Source of the DNA: AP-15 sp035252905
GTDB lineage: Bacteria > Pseudomonadota > Alphaproteobacteria > ATCC43930 > CGMCC-115725
Length of the DNA: 17,021 nucleotides
Direction: 5' to 3'
Assembly: GCA_035252905.1 (NCBI GenBank)
Contig: DATFCQ010000246.1
Location: forward strand, 1-17,021
Positions 6,428 through 14,522 of this stretch are shown piece after piece; position 1 is the stretch's first letter; the number at the start of each line of letters is the position of its first letter. Position numbers and translations under genes: made by a program. The notes beneath the pieces were generated by a model. It was not told where the DNA came from and did no database searches. It worked only from the letters and a program-made list of their open reading frames with translations.

Positions 6428-9268
6428 ATGTACTACAGCGCGCATCAGGGCTCCTACTTCGCGCATCGCATCACCCTTGAAGGGCTGGGCGAGGACGCCT
6501 TGGCCCAATCGCTCTCGACGGCGCGTGTGGACCTCAATCCACATCAGGTAGATGCCGCCCTGTTCGCGCTGTCCTCACCGCTCTCGAAGGGCGTGCTGCT
6601 GGCCGATGAGGTCGGCCTCGGCAAAACGATCGAGGCGGGCCTCGTCATCGCCCAATGCTGGGCCGAGCGAAAGCGCCGCATCCTGCTGATCGTGCCGGCC
6701 TCGCTGCGCAAGCAATGGAGTCAGGAGCTTTTCGACAAGTTCTCGCTGCCCTCTTCCATCCTCGAAGGCCGGTCCTACAACGAGGCGAGAAAGAAGGGCG
6801 TCGCGATGCCCTTTCTTCAGGACGGGCGCGTGGTGATCACTTCCTACGAGTTTGGCGCCGCAAAACGCGAAGATGTGCTGCGCAGGCAATGGGACCTCAT
6901 CGTCTTCGACGAGGCACACCGGCTGCGCAACGTCTACAGGAAAGACGGCTCGATGCGGGCAAAGGCGCTGCGCGACGCCACTCGCCCTTTCTTCAAGCTG
7001 CTGCTGACCGCGACGCCGCTGCAAAACTCGCTGCTCGAACTCTACGGCCTTGTGTCGGTCATCGACGAGCAGTTCTTCAGCGACGAAATCGCCTTCCGCG
7101 CCGCCTATATGCTCGGCACGGGAGCCGCCGCCAATCTGCCCCACCTGCGCAAGCGGCTTCTGACCCTCTGCAAGCGCACTCTGCGGCGCCAGGTCCAGGA
7201 AGCCGGCTTGATCAATTACACCGAGCGGTGGCCGCTGACGCTCGAATTCGACCCCTCGCAAGACGAGATGCACCTCTATGAGGCCGTCTCGGCTTATCTG
7301 CAACGCAAGGATACGATCGCTTTCGGCGACAACCCGAACGCTCTGGTCACTCTGATTGTCCGCAAGATCCTCGGATCATCGACCTTCGCGGTCGCGGAAA
7401 CATTGGGCCACATCATCGAACGGCTGAAGAAGCATCAGAGGCCCGATATCGAAGAACTGGCCGATTACGACGCGGCGGACAGCGATGCCGAGGAGCTTGC
7501 CGCCGAGGGCGAGCTATTCCCTACGGAAGAAGCGTCGATTGATCCGAAAAAGCTCGCGGTTGAAATCGCCGAGCTTGAATCTTATCGCGCCCTCGCGCTG
7601 GGCATCGGCAGCAACGCCAAGGGGCGGGAATTGGTCGCGGCGCTGCCCAAGGCGCTCGACGAGATCGTCGCCAAGGGTGGTGAGCACAAGGCGGTGATCT
7701 TCACCGAATCGGTGCGCACCCAGCGCTACCTCGCTGAACTGCTCGCGGCCAACGGCTATGACGGCAAGATCGCATTGCTGAACGGGCAGAACAACGATCC
7801 CGTGAGCCGGGCGATCTACGAGGATTGGCTCGCACGCCACAGGGGTAGCGACGCGGTTTCGGGGTCGCGCACGGCCGACATGAAGGCCGCCGTCGTCGAA
7901 GCCTTCAGGACCGGCAAGACGATCCTGATCGCGACTGAGTCGGGCGCGGAAGGTATCAATCTTCAGTTCTGCTCGCTCGTCATCAATTACGATCTGCCCT
8001 GGAACCCGCAGCGGGTCGAGCAGCGGATCGGCCGCTGCCATCGCTATGGCCAGAAGATCGATGTCACGGTCGTCAATTTCCTTAACCTGAAGAATCGGGC
8101 GGAGCAGCGCGTCTATGAGCTGCTGAGCGAGAAGTTCCGGCTGTTCAAGGGCGTCTTCGGGGCGAGCGATGAGGTGATCGGCGTCATCGAGCGCGGCGTC
8201 GATATCGAGAAGCGCATTCTGGAGATCGTGCAGAACGCGCGCAGCGAGGCGGAGATCAACGCCGCCTTTGACGCCTTGCAGACCGAACTGCACGAGCAGA
8301 TCGACGAGCAGGTGATCGACGCCCGCCGCCGGTTGCTCGAAAACGTCGATGAGCGGGTGATTTCGATCCTGAAGAGCCGCGGCGGCGAGATCCGAAAACA
8401 TCTGTCGGATTTCGAGCGGCATCTCCTGGTCGTCGCGCGCGCCGAACTGCCCGGCGCCCGCTTCCATGCCGACGATCCGCGCCGCTTCGACTACGAGGGC
8501 GACACCTATACGACGGAGTGGCCTCTCGCCGACGAACGCGGCTGGAAGTTTTTCCGGCTGTTCGAGGGCACGCTGGCGCCCAAGGTGGTCGCCGAGGCGA
8601 AGGCGCGATCGTTCCAGGGTCTGGCGGCCTTGCGCTTCGATCTGTCGGCCTATCGCGGCGGGCGCCTCGCCGATGTCGAGCCGTTGCGCGGCGCGCGCGG
8701 CTGGCTGCGGGTGTCAAAGCTGGCGCTGATCACCGAGGCGGTGACGCGCGAGCATCTTTTGCTCGCTGCCGTGCCGGACGGGGGCGAGCCGGTTCATCCC
8801 GAGACGATCGAGCGCCTGCTGACGGTCCCGGCGGTCACTCTGGGTTCGCCGTCGGCGCTGGCGCCGGAGGCGCGGCTCGACGCGGCCGAGGCGGCGCAAC
8901 GAAATGCCCTCCTTCAGGAGGCCGAGCGGCAGAACGCAGCCTGGCTCGAAGCCGAAAGCGACAAGCTCGACAATTACGCCGAGGATCTGGAGCGCGCCTT
9001 CGAGGCGCAGTTGAAGGCCCTCGAAGCCGAGATCAAGGAGGCGCGGAAGGCCTTGCGCGGCTCCGCTCTGGCGCTGGCGCAAAAGCTCGACGCGAAGCGC
9101 CGCATCGCGGGATTGCAAACTCGCCGCGACCGCATGAAGGCCGACTATTTCGACAAGCGCGCCGAGATCCGCGCCGAGGTCGAAGCCATGCTCGACAAAG
9201 TGCAGGAGAGCCTCAAGATGCAGCCGACCCTGACGCCGCTCTTCACGATCCGCTGGGAGATCGCATGA
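6428..9268 (+). CDS. SNF2/RapA-type DNA helicase-like ATPase of a restriction-modification module
   Basis: 946 residues; first of three coupled genes. Helicase lobe 1: Q-motif-like LNPHQVDAALFAL (about 36-48), Walker A ADEVGLGKTIEAG (K66), Walker B DEAH (D161), motif III LLTATPLQNS (about 190-200). Lobe 2: FTESVRTQRYL, ATESGAEGINLQF and the arginine-finger motif QRIGRCHRYGQ (about 530-540). A long Glu/Lys/Ala-rich coiled coil fills about 810-935. The pattern is that of SNF2-family ATPases, which move along duplex DNA instead of unwinding it. The ribosome binding site is weak; the ATG at 6428 is the first in frame and the N-terminal MYYSAHQGSYFAHRI looks family-like. The stop overlaps the methyltransferase start (ATGA, 9265-9268). 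It probably acts with the methyltransferase and nuclease in defence. DISARM also uses a SNF2 helicase, but its other genes are absent. Confidence 0.85.
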   Translation: MYYSAHQGSYFAHRITLEGLGEDALAQSLSTARVDLNPHQVDAALFALSSPLSKGVLLADEVGLGKTIEAGLVIAQCWAERKRRILLIVPASLRKQWSQELFDKFSLPSSILEGRSYNEARKKGVAMPFLQDGRVVITSYEFGAAKREDVLRRQWDLIVFDEAHRLRNVYRKDGSMRAKALRDATRPFFKLLLTATPLQNSLLELYGLVSVIDEQFFSDEIAFRAAYMLGTGAAANLPHLRKRLLTLCKRTLRRQVQEAGLINYTERWPLTLEFDPSQDEMHLYEAVSAYLQRKDTIAFGDNPNALVTLIVRKILGSSTFAVAETLGHIIERLKKHQRPDIEELADYDAADSDAEELAAEGELFPTEEASIDPKKLAVEIAELESYRALALGIGSNAKGRELVAALPKALDEIVAKGGEHKAVIFTESVRTQRYLAELLAANGYDGKIALLNGQNNDPVSRAIYEDWLARHRGSDAVSGSRTADMKAAVVEAFRTGKTILIATESGAEGINLQFCSLVINYDLPWNPQRVEQRIGRCHRYGQKIDVTVVNFLNLKNRAEQRVYELLSEKFRLFKGVFGASDEVIGVIERGVDIEKRILEIVQNARSEAEINAAFDALQTELHEQIDEQVIDARRRLLENVDERVISILKSRGGEIRKHLSDFERHLLVVARAELPGARFHADDPRRFDYEGDTYTTEWPLADERGWKFFRLFEGTLAPKVVAEAKARSFQGLAALRFDLSAYRGGRLADVEPLRGARGWLRVSKLALITEAVTREHLLLAAVPDGGEPVHPETIERLLTVPAVTLGSPSALAPEARLDAAEAAQRNALLQEAERQNAAWLEAESDKLDNYAEDLERAFEAQLKALEAEIKEARKALRGSALALAQKLDAKRRIAGLQTRRDRMKADYFDKRAEIRAEVEAMLDKVQESLKMQPTLTPLFTIRWEIA

Positions 9269-10927
9269 GCCGGAAGCAGCGCCTCGAACTGACCTGGATC
9301 GGCAAGGACGAGCGACCGCAGGTCGAGCCGCGGATTCTGTTGGAAGACGCGGAGCGGTCCCATCACGCGCCCTATCGCGTGACCGATCACGATATTTTCG
9401 ACAATCGGCTGATCTTTGGCGACAATCTGCTCGCTTTGAGGGCATTGGAGCAGGAATTTTCTGGAGAGGTCAAATCTATTATCATTGACCCCCTATAATA
9501 CTGGATTTGCCTTCGAGCATTTTGAAGATGGGATAGAGCATTCATCATGGCTTTCGCTCATGCGTGATCGGTTGGAAATTTTGCAAGCATTGTTGCACAG
9601 AGATGGGTCTATATGGATTATGGTGGACGATAGTGAGTTTCACTACCTTAAAATCGTATGTGATGAAATATTTGGAAGACAAAATTTTGTTGCCACCATT
9701 GTATGGGAGAAAGCCGATTCTCCTCGAAATTCTGCTCGCCAATTTTCCACTGATCACGACTATATCCTTGTCTTCTCTAAAAATGCCGATTGGGTTCCGA
9801 AGCGGCTTCCACGCACTGAGGAAGCGAATTCGATCTATTCAAATCCTGACAATGATCCGCGTGGCCCCTGGCTGCCCGGCGATCCTTATGCCAACAAGCC
9901 ATATTCCAGAGGGCTTTACACAATGTACGGCCCTACCGGCCGCGCTTTCTCTCCGCCTCCCGGACGATTCTGGCGAGTTGCGGAAGAGAAGTTACGCGAA
10001 TTAGATCAAGATGGGCGCATCTGGTGGGGGCCGAAAGGCAATGCCCGCCCAAGCATAAAGCGGTATCTATCTGAGGTTTCTGATTTGGTCCCCCGGACAC
10101 TATGGTCAAAGGATGAAGTTGGGAGTAACCGTACATCCAAGAATGAAATGCGCGTTCTCTTTCCTAATACCCCGTCTTTCGATACCCCAAAACCTGAGCG
10201 GCTGATTGAACGGATCTTGCAGCTTTCGACTGATCCGGGCGACCTCGTTCTCGACTCTTTCGCCGGCTCGGGCACCACGGGCGCGGTCGCGCACAAGATG
10301 GGCCGGCGCTGGATCATGGTCGAACTGGGCGAGCACTGCCATACGCACATCATCCCGCGCCTGAAAAAGGTCATCGACGGTGAGGACCCCGGCGGGATTA
10401 CGGAAGCCGTCGGCTGGCAGGGCGGCGGCGGGTTCCGCTATTACCGGCTGGCGCCGTCCTTGCTCGAAAAGGACCGCTGGGGCAATTGGGTCGTCAGCCC
10501 CGCCTACAACGCGGCGATGCTGGCCGAGGCCGTCTGCAAGCTGATGGGCTTCACCTATGCGCCGAGCGAGGCGGTCTATTGGATGCACGGCCGTTCGTCG
10601 GAGCGGGATTTCATCTATGTCACGACGCAGAGCCTGACCGCACCGCAACTGCGGGCGATTTCCGAAGAGGTCGGCGACAACCGCAGTTTGCTGATCTGCT
10701 GCAAGGCGTTTCACGCCAATGCCGACGATTTCCCGAACCTGTCGATCCGCAAGATCCCGCAGGCGGTCCTGAAAAAATGCGAGTGGGGCAAGGATGATTA
10801 CAGCCTCGGTGTCGCGAGCCTCGCGCCGGCCACGGCAGAGGAGGCATCGCTGCCCCCCGCAACGGATGCGACGCCCCGGAGAAGACCGCCGGCGCAATCC
10901 GATCTCTTTGCAGCGGGCGGCAAATGA
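9265..10927 (+). pseudogene. Frameshifted beta-class DNA methyltransferase (type III Mod-like)
   Basis: The ATG at 9265 overlaps the helicase stop. The first frame reads 77 residues (N-terminus MSRKQRLELTWIGKDE, with LIFGDNLLALRAL) to IIIDPL and then a stop at 9496-9498. The protein continues in another frame with YNTGFAFEHFEDGIEHSS and runs to 10927. At the junction GA is followed by five C residues and TATAAT; seven C would give D-P-P-Y, the catalytic motif IV, so two bases appear missing. A repaired protein would have 554 residues. Downstream is the central target-recognition region, then the S-adenosylmethionine motif FAGSGTTGAV (about 10261-10290). DPPY before FxGxG is the beta order of type III Mod enzymes (N6-adenine or N4-cytosine). 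A possible internal start at 9485 would lack the first half of the motif. Sequencing error or phase variation are alternatives. GC is markedly lower at about 9450-10200. Confidence 0.82.
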
Positions 10928-13656
10928 CCGACCGCATATTCCGCTCGATCATGCAGCGGCTGTCATTGCGCCCGCCGCAGGCGGCCTCGCTCGAAATCCT
11001 CGCCGATGTCCTGCAACGGATCGCGCCGGGCAAGGGTGCCGATCCGGCGGCGGCGCTCGATGCGGTCCGCGCAGCCTACCCGCAGGTCGAGGATTTCGAG
11101 CGCGATTTCCCCTCGCTGTGCTTTGCGCTGGCAACCGGCGTCGGCAAGACGCGACTGATGGGCGCCTTTATCGCCTATCTCTATCTGGCTGCGCGCCGCC
11201 GGCATTTTTTTGTGCTGGCGCCGAACAAGACGATCTACGACAAGCTGATTGCCGATTTTTCGCCCGACACCCCGAAATACGTGTTCCGCGGCATCGCCGA
11301 GTTTGCCGCGCGCCCGCCGCTGATCATAACCGGGGAGAACTATCAGACCGGCCGCGGCGTGCGGCTCGAAGGCGGGCGCTCGGCCGATCTGTTCGGTGCC
11401 GACGTGCACGTCAACATCTTCAACATCGATCTGATCAACAAGGAGGAGAGTCCGCGCGGCCGGCCGCGCATGAAGCGGCTGCAAGAGACGATCGGCGAGA
11501 GCTATTACGAATACCTGTCAAAGCTCGACGATCTCGTGCTGCTGATGGACGAGGCGCACCGCTACCGCGCCAGCGCCGGGGCGCGCGCGATCGCCGAGTT
11601 GCGGCCGATCCTCGGTCTCGAACTGACCGCGACACCGATGACGGTCGGTGCCCGGTCGCAGGCTTTCAGAAACGTGATCTACCGCTACGGGCTCGGGCAG
11701 GCGATGGCTGACGGCTTTGTCAAGGAGCCGGCGGTGGCCACGCGCAAGGATTTTGATCCCCATTCGGTTTCGGCAGAGCGGCTTGAACGCATCAAGCTCG
11801 AAGACGCGGTGCATCATCACGATCACGTCGCGGTCGAACTGGATCGTTATCACCGGGTTTCAGGCCGTCCAAAGGTGCACCCGTTCATTCTCGTCGTGGC
11901 GCAGCACACCGAGCACGCCCGCGAACTGAGGCAATTCATCGAATCGGACGAGTTCTTTCAGGGCCGGTTCAAGGGCAAGGTCATCGAGGTGCATTCGGCG
12001 CAAACCGGGCAGGAAAGCGAGGAGGCGATGGCCCGGCTTGTCGGCCTTGAAACCGATCAGCAAACCGACATCGTGATCCACGTCAACAAGCTGAAGGAGG
12101 GCTGGGATGTCACGAACCTCTATACGATCGTGCCGCTGCGGGCGTCGGCTTCCGAAATCCTGACCGAGCAGACCTTGGGCCGCGGCTTGCGCCTGCCGTA
12201 TGGCGCGCGGGTCGCGAAAGGGGAATTCGAGGAATTCGCCGCGGTCGATCGCCTGACCGTCATCGCCCATGACCGTTTTGACGAGATCATCCAGAGGGCG
12301 AAGGATCCCGGATCGGTCGTGCAGGTGCCGATGCAGACCCTTGTCATCGGCGAGGGTGGCGACATCCCGCTGTCCGGCACCACACTGGTCGAGACGCCGT
12401 CCGTGGTGGATATGATCCTAACCGGGGCTCAGCCTCATATCCCCGGCTTCGCGGAGACGCCGCAACAGAAATTGATCTTTGAGACGCCGGAAGAGGTTCA
12501 GGCTGCGGTCGCGGCCGTTCAGGTCATTCAGCGGTTCGAGCGCCGGGTCGGGAGCCTGGAAGACCTCCGCACCGAAAAGGTTCAGAAAGCGATCGTGGAT
12601 GAAGTGAGGGAGCAGACCCAGCCGCTCCAGCCGGCGCTTGAGGGTGTCGCGAAGTCTCCCGACCTGAACAAGGTGGTCGCGGTCGTTACGCAAACCGTCG
12701 TCGAGAAGACGATCCCCATTCCGAAGATCGTGGTGCTGCCGAAGAAGCAGGTCACGTTCAGCTTTGGCGATTTCGATCTGGCTGGGCTTGAGACGATCAA
12801 TTACCGCCCGATCAGCGACGAATTGCTGATCGAGAACCTGCGAACCGGCGCCCGGATTTCCCTCGCCCGATCCGTTAATGTGCAATACGAGATGCGGCCG
12901 GAGGATTATATCGTCAGTCCGCTTATCGAGCGCGACGAGATCGCATATGAGGACCATTCCGATCTGATCTACAAGCTCGCTAGGCAGGTCGTCGGGCGGC
13001 TGCGCTCGTATCTCGACACGGAAATGCAGGTCGAGAACGTGCTGATCGCGCATGGCCGCACCCTCGCCGATTTCATCTTTGCCCAGATGATGGAGCACTA
13101 CCGCGAAACCCCGCTGAGCGAAGAGGACTATGAGGTCCGGGTGACGCACGGTTTTACGATGGCACAGCCGCAACCTTTCACCCTGCCCAAGGGACAGGCG
13201 GCGCGCAGCTTCAGGGAGCCGGTGCGACCGCTCTCCGACACGCGACGGCAGGTGTTCGGCGGGTTTGCCCGATGCTGCTATCCGCTACAGCGGTTCGACT
13301 CCGACCCGGAGCGCCGGTTTGCGGTGCTGGTCGAGGGAGACGAGACGGTCGAAAAATGGATGAAACCGGGAAAGGCTCAATTCCAGATCGAGTATCGGTC
13401 GGGCGAGGCCTACGAGCCCGACTTTGTCGTGGAGGCGAAGGACCGCATCCTGATTTGCGAGGTCAAGGCCGAGGATGAGCTTGCCGATCCGATCGTGCGG
13501 GCAAAGGCAAGCGCGGCAACGAAATGGTGCCGCACAGCCACCGAACACGCGAAGAAGAACAGCGGGAAACCTTGGACTTATCTTCTCATTCCTGACGATC
13601 AGATCCTCGCGAATGCCTCTCTCGCTGGCTTGACCGCGAAGTTCGCGACTACGTGA
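10924..13656 (+). CDS. Type III Res-like restriction endonuclease (DEAD/DEAH helicase plus PD-(D/E)XK nuclease)
   Basis: 910 residues; ATG overlaps the methyltransferase stop (ATGA, 10924-10927). Superfamily 2 motor: Walker A ATGVGKTRL (about 70-78), Walker B DEAH (D209), LTATPM (about 233-238), and motif VI EQTLGRGLRLPYG (about 414-426). The C-terminal part carries a PD-(D/E)XK nuclease: YEPDFVVEAK with D833, followed by ICEVKAEDE with E846 and K848. The layout is that of type III restriction Res subunits, and it resembles the family NCBI names BPTD_3080 restriction endonuclease (from memory). Type III Res needs its Mod partner to find sites, so with the upstream methyltransferase frameshifted the nuclease may be idle. 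Its own reading frame is intact. The stop codon lies within the right-hand hairpin at 13655-13692. Confidence 0.88.
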   Translation: MTDRIFRSIMQRLSLRPPQAASLEILADVLQRIAPGKGADPAAALDAVRAAYPQVEDFERDFPSLCFALATGVGKTRLMGAFIAYLYLAARRRHFFVLAPNKTIYDKLIADFSPDTPKYVFRGIAEFAARPPLIITGENYQTGRGVRLEGGRSADLFGADVHVNIFNIDLINKEESPRGRPRMKRLQETIGESYYEYLSKLDDLVLLMDEAHRYRASAGARAIAELRPILGLELTATPMTVGARSQAFRNVIYRYGLGQAMADGFVKEPAVATRKDFDPHSVSAERLERIKLEDAVHHHDHVAVELDRYHRVSGRPKVHPFILVVAQHTEHARELRQFIESDEFFQGRFKGKVIEVHSAQTGQESEEAMARLVGLETDQQTDIVIHVNKLKEGWDVTNLYTIVPLRASASEILTEQTLGRGLRLPYGARVAKGEFEEFAAVDRLTVIAHDRFDEIIQRAKDPGSVVQVPMQTLVIGEGGDIPLSGTTLVETPSVVDMILTGAQPHIPGFAETPQQKLIFETPEEVQAAVAAVQVIQRFERRVGSLEDLRTEKVQKAIVDEVREQTQPLQPALEGVAKSPDLNKVVAVVTQTVVEKTIPIPKIVVLPKKQVTFSFGDFDLAGLETINYRPISDELLIENLRTGARISLARSVNVQYEMRPEDYIVSPLIERDEIAYEDHSDLIYKLARQVVGRLRSYLDTEMQVENVLIAHGRTLADFIFAQMMEHYRETPLSEEDYEVRVTHGFTMAQPQPFTLPKGQAARSFREPVRPLSDTRRQVFGGFARCCYPLQRFDSDPERRFAVLVEGDETVEKWMKPGKAQFQIEYRSGEAYEPDFVVEAKDRILICEVKAEDELADPIVRAKASAATKWCRTATEHAKKNSGKPWTYLLIPDDQILANASLAGLTAKFATT

Positions 13657-13692
13657 GGGCATCGGTTGTTATCTAAACAACGCTATGCCCTC
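13655..13692 (-). repeat. Right copy of the inverted repeat, extended into a long hairpin
   Basis: The reverse complement of 13662-13681 equals the left repeat at 6097-6116. Here the core (GTTGTT, spacer ATCTA, AACAAC) is flanked by outer complementary arms GAGGGCAT (13655-13662) and ATGCCCTC (13685-13692), giving a 14-bp two-part stem with a small internal loop. It begins inside the stop codon region of the Res-like gene. There is no T-run, so it is not a typical terminator, although it could still slow RNA polymerase or protect the mRNA end. Confidence 0.78.
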
Positions 13693-13992
13693 AAGTTCAA
13701 GGTCGCGCCCGCCCGGTGCGAACGTCCTTTCGCTGCCGCCGAGATCGAGGACCCGGCGTGGCCTGGCACAATCATTCCGGAAACGCACGCTTGTCAGCTT
13801 GCCAATGGAAGTTGAGAGCGTGGCCGGGTCACACCCTTTCGTAAGGTTTCGGAGGCTACGATCGCATCTCATCCACCCCGCCGCCCTGGAGAGGACCGCG
13901 CCACCCGAGGCAGCCGGTATCCTGATAACCACGAGCGGATCGCGCGCGCCCGACAAGCGGCCGAGGCGCTGTTCACGCCGAAATCGCCGCGC
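13693..13992. other. 300-bp stretch without a confirmed gene
   Basis: Plus- and minus-strand ORFs here have low-complexity Arg/Pro/Ser translations and look like shadows. From 13861 to 13992 the frame of the downstream HTH gene is open and reads protein-like (PDNHERIARARQAAEALF), so that part may be its 5' coding region; see that entry. Confidence 0.5.
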
Positions 13993-14271
13993 GTGAGACG
14001 GGCGAATTCGCTCCCGGTTCTCGGAGGTAGTCCCTCGCCGGACCCGCCGCACGCGGAGGAGGCCGCGAAGGCGGCACCGATGCCCGAAGGGACGGCTGCG
14101 CCGCCGATCGACACCCCTCTGCCATCCGCGCGCTCGGCAATTGCGGCGTCACAGGTTGCCAGGATACGCGTCTGGGTGAAGTACGGCATGACCGTCTCTC
14201 AGGTGGCGGAGGTCTTTGGAGTTCCGATCGGCGAGGTCGAACGGGTCCTGCGCCGGGCCGGCCGCGGCTGA
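13993..14271 (+). CDS. Small helix-turn-helix protein, start uncertain
   Basis: From GTG at 13993 this gives 92 residues. The last 35 (ARIRVWVKYGMTVSQVAEVF, then GVPIGEVERVLRRA) form a convincing helix-turn-helix of a type seen in short proteins of alphaproteobacterial accessory DNA; the middle is Pro/Ala-rich linker. The frame is open upstream to a stop at 13813-13815 and the added sequence looks coding, but contains no ATG, GTG or TTG. A GGAGG at 13851-13855 sits 5 bases before an ATC at 13861, exactly where a start would be expected; an ATG-to-ATC change or ATC initiation would give 136 residues. GTG 13993 has no good ribosome binding site. It may therefore be a gene with a damaged start. 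Function unknown beyond likely DNA binding. Confidence 0.55.
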   Translation: MRRANSLPVLGGSPSPDPPHAEEAAKAAPMPEGTAAPPIDTPLPSARSAIAASQVARIRVWVKYGMTVSQVAEVFGVPIGEVERVLRRAGRG

Positions 14272-14297
14272 CCGGTGCAGGCAACCCATCGGCGCAT

Positions 14298-14317
14298 TTT
14301 GGGGCTATAAGCCCAAA
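14298..14317 (+). terminator. Stem-loop, possible terminator of the HTH gene
   Basis: TTTGGGGCT, loop ATA, AGCCCAAA: an 8-bp stem with one bulged G, 26 bp after the HTH stop. The T-run (ATTTTT, from about 14326) comes some 9 bases after the stem, later than in an ideal intrinsic terminator, so the call is tentative. Confidence 0.35.
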
Positions 14318-14429
14318 CCCGCCAGATTTTTAGAACCCTGGTATTTCAAGATCTTAGGCAACAAGGTGACATCGGCGAGAAGCGGCGAGGTCGATGGGCG
14401 GGGGGATCACCGAGGTTATTATTCGGCCT

Positions 14430-14495
14430 CGTTATATTGGTAACAAATTACGTAGTTACCTTTCTCACTTGCCAACCATTCGTTAACATGGTAAC
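14430..14495. promoter_or_regulatory. GGTAAC/GTTACC repeat cluster upstream of parA
   Basis: GGTAAC occurs at 14439-14444 and 14490-14495, and its complement GTTACC at 14455-14460. The longer direct unit is CGTTANNNTGGTAAC (14430-14444 and 14481-14495, 12 of 15 bases shared). The region is AT-rich against its surroundings and abuts the parA start. TTGCCA (14469-14474) with TAACTT 17 bases later is a weak promoter candidate lying inside the cluster. Likely roles are operator for the ribbon-helix-helix partner or part of a partition site. Confidence 0.5.
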
Positions 14496-14522
14496 TTGCT
14501 GCCAAAATAACGGAGACAGCCC

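Noticed and set aside
9485..10927. A normal methyltransferase starting at ATG 9485
   Set aside because: That start has no ribosome binding site and would omit the first half of the catalytic motif and the conserved N-terminus, which are clearly present in the other frame.
6428..13656. DISARM defence system
   Set aside because: A SNF2 helicase and methyltransferase are present, but there is no DrmA, DrmB or PLD-type DrmC; the third gene is a type III Res-like protein.
13655..13692. Rho-independent terminator of the Res-like gene
   Set aside because: Strong stem but no T-run on either strand; the shared sequence with 6097-6128 fits a repeat better.
13669..14052. 127-codon minus-strand ORF, and an overlapping 103-codon plus-strand ORF at 13685-13996
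   Set aside because: Low-complexity basic translations, no start signals, and overlap with the hairpin and the more protein-like HTH frame.
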